A stretch of DNA of 64,000 nt from Straminergon stramineum (taxonomy: Eukaryota; Streptophyta; Bryopsida; Hypnales; Calliergonaceae), in the NCBI GenBank assembly GCA_963920665.1, contig OY987266.1, positions 11,475,001 to 11,539,000 of the forward strand, written 5' to 3'. The notes beneath the pieces are model-generated. The model saw only the letters and a program-made list of their open reading frames with translations. It did no database searches and was not told the DNA's origin. The number at the start of each line of letters is the position of its first letter. Positions within the stretch are counted from its first letter, which is position 1. Shown in pieces: positions 27,301-38,946 of this stretch. A program made the translations under genes and the position numbers.

Positions 27301-30300
27301 TATATTTCATTTTCGTACAAACAACAGAAAAATTGTATCATGGGATGCCTCCGTATGATCATTGTAACCGTAGGCATACCTCTCTATGCATTATCAAGTT
27401 TCTAATATGGTGGTGTCATAAATTTCCTGGAGGAATCTAATTTTACTTCAAAACCTGTTAGATTACGTTGCAACACCGATCGACTGACTCAAGTAGCTAC
27501 AGAACGGGGCGTCTATTTATTTGATCTGGCCGTTTCTTCAATGTGAGCGCATCTCATAGTAATTGGAAAATCAAGGCTAAGCATGCCCCATGCTTTCCAA
27601 ATAGTGTCCATCTTCCTTGGGAATCGTCTAAACCTTGATTCTTGCTATGTAATGAAAAGAAGAAACATCTGTTGTGTCTAAGGAATGTTGGCTTATGTTT
27701 ATGCAGGTACAGAGGCTTTATGCAGAAATTGGAAGTGTTGGGCAATGATCGCTTGGACCGGACCACGAACTATCTTCTCCAAGTAAATGGTGCTTTCTCG
27801 CCCCATTCATTCCTGCAATTTGTATTATGAATTTTTGAATGGCATCTCTATTGATCCTAGGTTAAGTTTATCACTAAACTCTCTGTAGCGTTTCTTGATT
27901 TGAAGATTTGTAGAGATCCATCATGAAATGCAACTTCAGGGGAATAATTTTGTGTTCAAGATGAAGATATGATATTTGAATACTTCTATAATGTTGCATC
28001 TCCTATTTCTATTACCAATATTTACGAAGACAATTTGGAAATACAAATTTTAAAGTCCTTTAAAACTCATTGCTTTCCAATTTAATAACAATCTCTGCAA
28101 ATGGATTCACAATACTGTATCTTAAATGCGGTTATCTTTTGGATGTTTAATGGTTAATATGAGCAGCTCAAGTAGTTTTGGGATCCAACTATGTGAATGA
28201 TATCCAACTTGTACAAGAACCAAACGAAATTTGGATGATTGAGAAGCGCACCTTTTTGTGCTCACAGTAAACACTCTGCTAATATATACGTGTCACATTT
28301 TATGGATTGCAGAAATCGTATGCTGTATTCAGGGATGAGGAGAAAAATATTGTGACTGGAAGGGTTGGCGACTGGAAGCTGGCTCTGTGGATAAATCACG
28401 TAAAAAACCCTCGGTTCCGATTACTTGAGCTCCCAGAGCTTGATATTTATATCAACCTGCCCAAGTCTTTTGCCTTGGCGAATGCAGCCATTCGAATACT
28501 TCATCAGACAGTGAATCCTCTTTATCGCTCCAAGAACGCCTACATGCCATTGGTAAGGCTGTCTTTGCCCCTCAGGTTTGTTTTGATTCGTTCCCAATGA
28601 CTAATTACTTCAGGTGACTACTGGTACTACATCCAACAATATGTGATTGTGCCATTTCTTCAGGGTGGTGTATTTGTCATTGATGTACTGGGTATTCCGA
28701 TGGAATTCAAAGTCGTGCAGCAGTGGACCTTGGAAAATTGTACGACACTACACCTTTTCTGATATTGAAAGAAACCACATTACATTCATCATGGCATATT
28801 CTCTCAACCTCATACAATTCCGTTGTACCAAGCACACTGCTATATGCCAGTTTTGAGTCTCAGGAACCCTTCTCGTTAGTGCGAACGTGTCAACTGATGA
28901 TGTCGGAAGGACGGCTTTGAGTTGAATCTTGAATGTGAATAAGATAAGTGCACCTATTGTACCCTTACCCAAAAGCAACCTGTATTGATTCTTGCCTAAA
29001 ATGTACACCATCTGAGCATGAGAGCCTAGGTTTGATTTGGGTCCCATTTATAATCAGAATTCATAGTTTATTCATGTGATGTCCAAGAATACATACAAAC
29101 TTGCATCGGAATCCTCTTTCAATGGCCGAGTAGATCCAGTTGATAGTCATGTTAGTGTAATGATAGGAACCCTGTTCAGATACTTATTTGGACTCTTTTA
29201 GTTGTACATACCTTACTGAATCTTTCAGCGTATTTAGGGAGATGATTTATTACTTTCTTTCATGTGGATTCTAGCTTGTGTGATAACTCAATGAGACCCG
29301 CTATCAAGTCACGCTGACCACTCTCACGGGTGGCCTGGTTGAACATAAGGAAACGCATGGGTATACTATCTCGATGTGCATGGTAAGTCCTGCAGAGTGA
29401 CGTGTTACTTTACATGCATTGATGAATCTGATACAAACGTGGTGATGTTTGTGTGGCAGTGGCTTCGTCAACGCAACTTCAATATCTGGGATATCCAATT
29501 CCAGCAGTTGGACAGTCAGCTCCTAGTGCACAACAGCTATTGAACTTGCTCCCGTTCGAGATTGATATTTTCATTCCGAAGTTCATCATACATTGGAACT
29601 CAAACCCAGAGATTGGATGGTGGGACTCGGTACAGAATTCACCATGACAATGATTTGCTTGCAGCATGTTATGTCGTTGCCCCAACAGCAAGTTAGCTTC
29701 ATGTATACCGCGTTCCCTATCCGAAGTCATATTCTGCATTGACGTTGTTTCTGAATGCATGATAAAGAACAGAGTACCGAGACATGGGAAACTGAGGGTG
29801 TGTCCGAGATATCATACAACCCGGAAACTTATAAAGTTTTATTTCAATCCACCAAGGCCAAGCCACATGCTATTATCCAGGTTGGTTCTTTGTTCTCTTC
29901 TCCAGGTTTTCATTTACAAGCTACAGTTGAACAGAGGAGAGCAGCACTAAGTGAGTGAGTGCTCTTATGTGACGAGTGAGATGCTGATTTGTGTACTGAG
30001 GATTCAATCTTGTTACTTGAATTACTCGTGTGATGACTACACTTGGCCACTGAAAATTTTTTACTCTTAGAATTTTGTTCCCATCGGCATGTATAGAGTC
30101 GGGTGAGAGAATATCCTTTCAAGTCATGGAATATCCGGCCCACTTCTGATAAAACGGGATTGCTTACACTGAAGACGCCAATGTCAGAAGTTGTGATGAA
30201 GATTGGTGAGGGATGGTGTCAATTAGTACTGCCCAATATGCCAGTGCTGGAAGACATTCTGAGTCAGCAATTCCCACCGAAAGTTCTACTTCAGGTTGTA

Positions 30301-33300
30301 TTGCACTTTAGATTATCACCAGCCCATAATTATATTGTGGTCGAATCAATCTTTTTCGCCATTGCTTATTTATAAATATTCAGCATCTAGTACAGTCCGA
30401 TGGTTGTAGCTGAATTTGTTAACACTTGTGTGCACGGGATATTCAACAGCAACTGTCAAAGCGTGGACTGCAATTGTTGCCGGAGGACGATGATGCACAA
30501 TATTGTAGCGTCAAGATCAAGGTTTTCAATACTATTTGCATCACTTTCAATCATTTTAACATATGTAGGAGTGTGATTGTTGGGAGGTGTATAGATCTGT
30601 GTGGAGATCTTTGGGTACAGGAGCTAAATCTGTTCAAATATCAAATATTTATCGCTCTGTATGAAAATCTTATGCAATTTGAAAGTGGTAGGTTGTTGAC
30701 CATTACAAATGAGTAAAAAAAGTATTTTCCAATGAAAGATCAGTGGCCGTAGACGTTTAGCCATGTCATGCTTACGTCATTTGCTAATAAGTCCGACTGC
30801 GTGTATGAATAGACGAGTTGTTGGTCGCAGGACTCAGTCTCGGAGACAGGATCAGGTCCCTAACGGTTCTGAGGAACCAAATCCTTTATTCGTTCATAAA
30901 ATTTGATCCTGGACTCATATTAATTGTGCTTGTGATACAGATGAACCGGATTTGTTGGTGCAAGATAATTCTTTGACCTCTTTCTGGATGTTTAAGTGGC
31001 ATGATTGTGAATATTACAATTAAAATGGGGCATATTTGCACTGGGCCTTTCAGGATGCTCAGTTGGAAATGAAGGCTTGTCGTGATGCTGCACTAGCCAT
31101 CCCAGCATTCACTCTTGCAAGCAGTCCCGTTAACAAAACCAAAGGTCCCGACTTAATTCTCATGCGCATCCAAGAGATTCCAGAGCCTCTCTATCCTCCA
31201 ACACTTGAAAAGGTATAAGGTAATCCAGCCCATTCAAGACACAATGGTTGCCTTGACAACAATTGTGTATTTCCTATGTATACACAAATATGAGATAAGG
31301 CGATAGCAATTGAAAATGTATATTTTGGGTAGTGTATGAGTTTTTTATAAGAAAAATTATGTGTGCTGCCCAAATAGCCCTAAAGATTCTCTAGACTACC
31401 CAAAACCAACAAAAAAAATGCATCCATAATGATCATGATCTTACTCATCTTTTTCATCCAGATGGGTAATAAAATTTTCCTATGATGATTACTTCCTAAA
31501 TAACCTTTTTCTTGTAATGGATTTACACTCAAATGGTAGAGCTTTCCATTGTGGTCCCTAAGTCACTCTATTATTGTCACCCAAGACTTCATTAGTGGCT
31601 AGCATGGCAATCCAGTGTAGTCCAAATCTCCTTTTTTGATGAAATTTTGTTACAGATTGAATTGAAATTTGTAATGGGTCCATTTCATACATTTTTACAA
31701 TGAACAAAGTGTCCACAATCAACTTGTCTAAGGTAAACTAGTCTATGATAGGCAAAATGATTGGTTTGCCCTATTGGCATTGTTGGAATTTTTTAATTTT
31801 TTCACATAAGGACAAATGTGAGAAATGGGGAGAATAATTGAAAATTTATTTTTTTGACAAAGTATGAATTTGTTATGAGTTTTGAAATTTAATGCCCTAT
31901 TGGCCCCAAAGAGTCTGTAGACTATTTCAAAACCAACATGAAGTGTATTCATGATGGTCATTTTATTCACCTAAAGCAAGCTATAATATTTCCTAACCTA
32001 GCCACAATATGAAGGCCTAAAGTAATTGTTCCTTGTATTGAATTAACACTCAAAAGGTGGAACTTTCTATTGTAGTCATTAATCATTCCTACACCATCGT
32101 CCAAGACATTGATAGTGGCTAGTAATTCAATCTAATGTAGTTTGAATCTCATTTATTGAAAAAAGCCTTTTATGGATTGATGGAAGACTTTAATAGGTCA
32201 TTCTTTAGGTGTTTGTGATGGGTCTTTTGCCTATGATGGTTTTGATTGGTTGGTTTATCTTAGAACATTTGCACCCTTCTTTAAGATAAATGACATAGAA
32301 AACTAGTTTTAGAGGGCCCAAGCAAGATTCAATTGGGAGGGCTAACTTTGTTAACCCTTTCATGCAATGTGGAGCCAAGATTTGGACATATATTGTTTCC
32401 ACACCTCCCTTGTGAGAGCATATGTCCTATGATCAAGACAAAGCTAATTTATAAGCTAGTTACCTTTGGTTGTATGACACAAAAAGAATCCCTTATTTTA
32501 CTTTATATATCTCAATAGAATGTCCTTTAGTGACATGCAATTTAAGCTCACCAAGCATGACTCAAATCATCAATACAGATGGGTTTGAATCATCCAAGTG
32601 CAAGTGATGGTTCCTAACCCAAATCCAATCTACTCCTTGACAATAGGATGGGATGTGGGGCATTTCAAAATACAAAATCATAGTCAAGGATTTTTTGTAT
32701 TACTATCAGAGCATCCATACCCATGGAGTTTGGACGTCCCTGCAATTTTGGGAAAATCAACATAGAGAGTTGTGGAGAGATCTATAGGGGTATAAGGGCC
32801 AAATTTGTTCAAACGAAAATTGTTTTATCACAATTTTCATTGTAGGAGGTTGTAGGCCACTCCATTTCCAATGAAATTCAATGGCCATATTAACCTCGCA
32901 TTTTAACAAGTTTTACATACACTACCTTTTAAATAAGTCCAACTATATGCATAGCTGAAGTATTGTTGGTAACTTAACCCTTGAAGGGCCTGAAAGCCCT
33001 TTGTGGTTGTATAGTATATTATGTATTTGTTGATATTTGATTAGAAAAACATTGACCAAATAATTTTCAATACAAAGTAAATGAATGATTGTGACAGTAC
33101 ATATTTAACAATGTATCGCAATTTATATATTACACCACAGTTGAGGAGTTATAAGGCTAAATACGAGTCATACAGAGGACCCCCCAAAGGCCTTTCAAGG
33201 GTTAACCAAGTTGGCATACTGTCTAGATGGGATCAGATGCCTCACATTTCCGTATCCTGGACTAAGTTATTCTTATGTAGTGGGCCTTAGTTGTATCACA

Positions 33301-34053
33301 AATTGTGGATATTCTTTTGGGGGTTGGATCAGAGCAAGCTGGTGAAAACAGTCAATTACTTGCGTAAAGGATGCATGGTTATTGATCATTCTGATAAACT
33401 CCCCGATTTTATGGAAAAACTGGAGGCCATACTTGCAGATGAATGGGCAACGGTACATCCTGCTTGTATCTATTAACAACTATGGAACAGATTTCAATTT
33501 AACAGATAGAAGTTGCATTAACTTAGCTTGATGCTTGTGAACAAAAGCTTTACTGATTAAGGGAGGAGTACCAATGCCATCCCTGTACCCAATGGTGTCC
33601 TTTTCTAGGTCAGGAATTCATTCTAGAACATAAATGTAGCTGGACTGTAGACAACTTATCATTTTAGGTCAAAAAAATAAGCTCTCTACTATCTGCTTAC
33701 ATTTACAGCCTGAAATAATTATGCTCTGTAGAGTCGGATGCCATTGGGTGCTCTTACCTTATGGTACAAATTTGTTTGTTGGTTCCTTTCTCAGGGTTTT
33801 TTTAGTTTGTATTTCTGATTTAGCTCTCGATTGACATCTTCGAGCTACTGTAATGGAAATCCACTGTAATTTGTTGTATGTTTTCACATTTTGTATGTTG
33901 AACTGAATGCAGTACCATGCAGCTCTGCTGGTTGCTTTACAAGGCAACTGTTTGGAAGGATCCCAAAACAAGATGGAAAATGGAAATGTGGGCTTCACAG
34001 ATTGTGTAAGTGCACTAATGTTTGCACTTCGGTTGTTTTCCTTTGGGCCATGA
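24381..34053 (+). CDS. DNAI7: Axonemal dynein intermediate-chain-like protein DNAI7/CASC1 (IC97)
   Basis: In Chlamydomonas IC97 is part of the I1/f inner dynein arm; vertebrate DNAI7 (CASC1) is needed for axonemal dynein function. In a plant it would act in the sperm flagellum. Sixteen exons fit in phase: 24381-24435, 24976-25011, 25229-25449, 26479-26616, 27158-27225, 27707-27782, 28313-28552, 28664-28739, 29309-29329, 29460-29629, 29773-29880, 30097-30294, 30450-30521, 31054-31212, 33291-33452 and 33913-34053 (646 aa; human about 716). The start is basic (MPPRADPKAKAAAKKAEK), followed by a charged coiled coil (ERLLKETLETVRKEEEERLR). Family blocks in order: WKLALWINHVKNPRF; GGVFVIDVLGIP; PFEIDIFIPKFIIHW; VSEISYNPETYKV; FKSWNIRPT; the end FTDCVSALMFALRLFSFGP. 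Exons 5 (donor AA|GTTATC) and 9 (21 nt) are the least certain. Intron 14 (2.1 kb) has filled with repeats. Confidence 0.88.
31260..32290. repeat. Two tandem copies of a ~525-bp repeat in DNAI7 intron 14
   Basis: Copy 1 (about 31260-31780) and copy 2 (about 31785-32290) share in order AATTGAAAATGTAT/TTTAT, GCCC..AAGA.TCT.TAGACTA, GGATTTACACTCAAA/GAATTAACACTCAAA, CATTGTGGTCCCTAA-like and CACCCAAGACTTCATTAGTGG/CGTCCAAGACATTGATAGTGG blocks at an offset of about 525 bp. A third, dispersed copy lies at 57930-58440. Divergence is high, so all copies are old. Whether they are solo LTR or SINE-like is not decidable by eye. Confidence 0.65.
32974..33205. mobile_element. 232-bp TTAA-flanked MITE (F)
   Basis: It starts TTAACCCTTGAAGGGCCT and ends GGCCTTTCAAGGGTTAA, with TTAA on both sides. 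The termini are related to, but distinct from, the CCCCTAAAG family, suggesting a sister subfamily using the same target. It lies 85 bp upstream of DNAI7 exon 15 and so contributes sequence near that exon's acceptor. Confidence 0.75.
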
Positions 34054-34936
34054 TATGATATCCTATTGAATGAAAATGCCGGATTCAACTTTATGTAAAA
34101 TAGATATCAAAGTATTATAAAATCAATCAAATTGCAAACACTTTAATGAATAAACTGGATGGTGTGTTTGATTTTTAAAACATGCAATGAAAACTTCACT
34201 TTCCAGAATCCATAGAAATAGGGCTTGTGTTGAGTGCAGTTCCAGTGTCATTTCAATGCCCATTAGATGGAATTTGATCATCTCATAACTACTTTGAGCT
34301 TCTCGTACAAATTACTTCTTGTGAAGTTTTTTGAAGATGGTCTAATGGATGAAATTTTTGTTTGGAATGAGTCTATCTACATCCATCCCTAGTTTGCAAC
34401 AAGGCACCCTAGTTTGGATGACAAATTTCACCCTAGAAAAGGTTGTGGATTTTCTTTTGCAACTATTTTCTAAATACACATGATATTTTCAAGAAGGGAG
34501 AGTTCAAATATGCTTTATCTTTCCCCCCAAAATAGCTTTAATATCATATTATTTCAAAACTAAAGTGGAAAGCTTTCCACATATATATGTTCTATAGTAA
34601 TTTAAGGGATTACATGTTCTATAGTAATTTATTTTAATTTATTTTCGTATATTTGGAATTGGATTTGCATTATAATTAGTAAAATAAATAAATAAATGTA
34701 CTAAAAAAAATTTAGATTTTCTCAAAGCAACTATGAATTGTAGCATTTTCAATGCAAATTTCTTCAAGGCCTAAGTGTATTTTCATTTGAAGGTTGTGAA
34801 AATTGAGGGATGTATTCTGTAATGAAGTGCTTAAGTTTTACTTGGAAAATAAACCAAAGGTTGTAAAATGGTTCATTGTAAAGTTCACTTCAGAATATCA
34901 AAAGGTGCAAAAGGTGGTCAATATGATGGATTGTAC
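34054..34936. other. DNAI7 3' flank
   Basis: AT-rich sequence with no recognised gene. The 3' UTR and polyadenylation signal of DNAI7 should lie in the first few hundred bases. Confidence 0.3.
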
Positions 34937-35869
34937 TTAATCCCTAAAGGACCAAGGTGTGTTTCTTGGCAATATAACTTTTTTGGGCAGGTACGTGTGA
35001 CTTGAGATTTCCATGTTTCTGGCCCAAAATTTAATAGAACGTGTAGATAAGGAATATCTTTTATGTGCACTAAATTTCAGGGCATTTGGAAATATGAGTC
35101 AAAAGTTATGGCCTAATATGTAGTTTGTTTCTCAACTCAGGCAATCTAGGCAAATTTGAAAAAATCATTTTTTTCAAAAATAAAAATTTGAAATTGATTT
35201 TCTAGATTTATATATACATAGAAATCTTTGAATCATTCCATTTTGATCAATGAGTCAAAAGTAATGAGATGTTTTAGTTTGCAAGCAAGTATGGATTTTC
35301 TACTCTAAAATAAACTTTGAAGTCCTTTATTTAACTCCATTTTCAATATTTTTTGAAAAAAATAAAAAAATTAGATGTAGATTTTTTATTACAACATTAC
35401 AACCATTGGGATTGGGATTTTTCAATTCCATTAATAAATTGTTAACAATTTAATATTTTGAATCATTCTCTACATCTTTCTACTTACTATTATTTTCCTA
35501 TATGTTCTACAATTCCAAATGATCTGAAAATTTTCAAGCATGTAGCCAACTTGATTTGAAGAATGAATCTACAGAAGCACCACCATTTTGGACATTTTTT
35601 CATACAAATGTGACCTTGTGAAGTGCAGCTGCCTGATTTTTCACAGGGCCCCCAAACGGATTTTTGTCACTTCAAATGCTAATATCTTGCAATCTACATG
35701 GTGGAAATTTCTGAAATTTTTTCCACATCTTCTCAATCTAGAGTACTACAAGATCCTATGGTTACATGTGTCCAAAAATAATATTTTTCAAAAATTTGGT
35801 ACTTGTATTAGAAATGGCAGTTTTTGAGGGTTTTTGGTGATAACATAGTGAAGTAACTTTAGGGGTTAA
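34937..35869 (+). mobile_element. TTAA-family element B, full-length
   Basis: 933 bp from TTAATCCCTAAAGGACC to CTTTAGGGGTTAA, one of the best-preserved copies and a useful reference for orientation. Internal landmarks: GGCCTAATATGTAGTTTG, AACTTTGAAGTCCTTTATTT, TACAACATTACAACCATTGG, ATCTTGCAATCTACATGGTG. No open frame longer than about 80 codons and nothing transposase-like. Confidence 0.85.
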
Positions 35870-35923
35870 CCTTTAACCAACAAGTGGCATGTCTAAGAGT
35901 CTTGTCTTTTGAGTGGATAGTGA

Positions 35924-36084
35924 CACTAGTAGAAAACTATGTTGTAGTGAACAAAATCCACGTGATATTTTTTGTAAACTGCATTCACTAAAACGCGATT
36001 TTTAGAAAACTGTGTTTTAGTAAACTCAATTTACAAAAAATGTCACCTAGATTTTGTTCACTACAACATCGTTTTCTTCTAGTG
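35924..36084. mobile_element. CACTA-type hairpin MITE with TGA target duplication
   Basis: The ends are CACTAGTAGAAAAC and GTTTTCTTCTAGTG, the usual plant CACTA-MITE termini, with flanking TGA on both sides. The arms are about 75 bp and pair along nearly the whole 161-bp element around a short loop. Confidence 0.9.
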
Positions 36085-36806
36085 TGAGGATGAGGTGAAT
36101 TTTAATTAATGCACCCCACCCCACCCCACCCCGCCCTCCATTCACTCAAAAGCCCCCCATGGAAATTGTCCATGTGTTCCAAGAAAAAACAGGACCCCAT
36201 TTAATTTTTTCTGAAAATATTTATTAACCCAAACTCCACCCCCCTATTTGTGACTAAATTTTTTTTATTACCCCCCTTCCCCCCTCCTCTTATTTGTAAT
36301 TATTTGGGAGATGGGTAATTGCAAACAATATGGGATATGTGAATATATATATATATATGTATTTCCTATGTACTCTTGTTCACATCCGTTTTCTATATCC
36401 ATATCTCATAACCATATTTGTATTCAAATTTGTATTTCTTAATTTTCAAGACCAACGAAAGATCAGAAGGGAGGGGGGGGGGGGGGGGGGCTTTAAAATA
36501 TCTAACAACTCTCATTTTTTTCGGGGGTAGTTAAATTTTCAAGAATGTCAGGTTTGCATCTTTTCAGTGGATAGTAGAGCTCAATTTCTTAACCTCTAAC
36601 CAACAAGCCAAGCCCTCTGCCCAAATTTTGAGATAATTGTAGACAAAAAATAGTTTTTGCATTTTCAATTTAGCATTCAACTCATTGGATCTACTTCTAC
36701 ACTAAATATAGCTTACCAAACACCACATTTAGGCCACAAAGTCAAAGTTCATTTCATTGTTTACTTTTATTTATATTGATTGAACAAATTTTGGACAAGC
36801 AACAAG
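36085..36806. other. Spacer with C-rich and G-rich simple tracts
   Basis: No gene seen. Holds a (CCCCA)n tract at about 36113-36132, a (TA)n tract near 36343-36358 and an 18-base G run at 36473-36490. Confidence 0.5.
36473..36490 (+). repeat. Homopolymer G18
   Basis: Eighteen consecutive G, preceded by GGGA. This is unusual in such AT-rich surroundings. Length may be unreliable because long G runs are often misread in assembly. Confidence 0.85.
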
Positions 36807-37022
36807 CACTATAAAAAACCAATGTTTTCCCATGTCTAAATTGATGGATTTTGTTGTACATCCAATGTAACAACCCATGTTTTTCTATCAACAATGATGT
36901 CCAATGAAACATCTTCAATGACACTACATGTTACATTGGACGTCATTGTTGACATAAAAGCATAGGTTCTTATATTGGATGTACAACAAAATCCATCAAT
37001 TTAGACATAATTTCTTCTAGTT
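36807..37022. mobile_element. 216-bp near-perfect hairpin, CACTA-like
   Basis: Left end CACTATAAAAAACC, right end TTTCTTCTAGTT (final G mutated), with AAG on both sides as a 3-bp target duplication. The arms are about 95 bp and pair strongly (ATGTCTAAATTGATGGATTT against its inverse), leaving a loop of about 27 nt. Confidence 0.8.
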
Positions 37023-37993
37023 AAGATCCATGCCCTGTTTAAAGGAGATTTTTTATTTTCTCTTAGATTTTCTAGCAAGTAAGGGAATGTCATTTAAGTA
37101 TATATCTCTTCAAGGCCTTTTCTTCCAATCTTTGAAGGCAAAGGATTTTAAGTGTTCAAGGGCTAAAACATTTGGGTATTTAATTAAGTCCTTACAAGAT
37201 TTATAACTAAGTAAATTATATTTTTCATGCCATTGAATTCTCAATTCAAATACCAAAAAGGATAGAAAAAAACTAATTTTGCGAAAGATATAAATTGATC
37301 CAAAGTTGACTCAATTTTAAGAGCAAGATGGAATCTAGTGGCAATGTGGCACGAATATGACACCTTTATTACTTTTGAAAATTTATAGAATATTGTGTAA
37401 ATGTCAAAGGATTACAAAACAACTTGGATTGGTTTTCTCTTGCTGAATCTAATATTATTATCCAAAAGTCATCACTCTAATCACCAAGCTCTCTAGGGCA
37501 AAATAAGTTTCAATTTTAGGTGCACATACATTAGTTCAAAATTTTAAAATTGAAATTATATATCATCAAATGCAATATAGAAGGACAATTTAATGATAAT
37601 TTATAAAACAAAAGATCCATACATCATATCCATTAACCCACGTGACTGGATCTACTACAAACTCAACTAATACTTATCAATTAAATATGAAATTGAAAAT
37701 TGAAAATTCCTTCTAAAATTATTTGTAGGTTGAACATTTGAAATTTTCATAAGAATCATTTTCCTCTAAATTCAGAATGTAAAATTCTAAATATGGTTGT
37801 CTTTTAAGATTTTATACAATTTATTTATTTGTCAACTTTTGAGAGATCATTTTTTGAAGCAGAGACATTACTTTTAGAGGATAAACATACCATTTTTACA
37901 ATTGAATATTTACAAAATAAAGTTTTAAGACTCTAGATTTTAAAAATGATAGAGAACTATGAAGAGAATGCTAGAGTCCACTACAAATAGATA
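37023..37993. other. AT-rich spacer
   Basis: No coding, RNA or repeat structure recognised. Confidence 0.3.
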
Positions 37994-38946
37994 TTAAGCC
38001 CTACAAATTTGTAACTATGTTTTCACCAAATAAGCTCCAAAATTGCCATTCCTAGTACAAGTAACAAATTTTAGAAGGAAAAAATACATTTTTGGACACA
38101 TGTAACTATAGGATTTTGTAGTAAGGAAGTACACTGGTTTAAAAAGATTTGGAAAAAATTTCACAAATTTCCACCATGTAGATTGCAAGATATTAGCATT
38201 TGAATTGACAAAAATCCTTTTTTGGGCCCTACAAAAAACGGATAGTTGTACTTCCCAAGGTCACATTTGTATGAAAAATGTCTAAAATGGTGGTTCTTCT
38301 TTGGATTCATTCTTCAAGGCAAGTTGGCTATGTGCTTGAAAAAAATTCAAATCATTTGGAATTGTACAACATATACGAAAAAAATAGTAAGTAGAAAGAA
38401 ATAGAAAATGATTCAAAATACTAAATTGTTAAGAATTTTGTTATAGAATTGGAAAATGCCAATTCCAATGCTTGTAATGTTCCAATAAACAATCTACATC
38501 TTCTAAGTTTGTTTTTTTCCAACAAATTGAAAATTGAGTTAACTAAAGGACTTCAAAGTTGATTTTAGAATAGAGAATCCATAACTACCTACAAACTAAA
38601 ATTCTTCATAACTTTCATCTCATTAATCAAAATGGAATGATTCAAAGCATTCCACAAATATATAAATCTACAAAAGCAATGTCAAATTTTGGTTTTTAAA
38701 AAAAATGATTTCTTAAGAATTTTTTTGAGTTGACCAAGCTTCTCACTAAACAATGAAAATTACATATCATGCAATAACTTTTTAACCATTTAGTCAAAAG
38801 TTATGAAAATTATTGAGGCTTAAAAACTAATCCTTAGGCACATTTTGTGTGAAAATTTCAAAGAAAAAAATAAAAATTCCATTCGTAGGGAGATGCCCAA
38901 AATTTCTATGTTGCCAAAAAATGTCCTTGGGTCCATTAGGGGTTAA
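37994..38946 (-). mobile_element. TTAA-family element C, full-length
   Basis: 953 bp from TTAAGCCCTACAAATTTG to GGGTCCATTAGGGGTTAA. It is in the same orientation as the copies at 13047 and 61746. Internal order (GCCATTCCTAGTACAAGTAA, TAGATTGCAAGATATTAGCA, ATCAAAATGGAATGATTCAA) is as in the rest of the family. Confidence 0.8.

Noticed and set aside
30103..30375. Single-frame genes in the 25-34 kb region
   Set aside because: These are individual exons of DNAI7 extended into introns, not separate genes.
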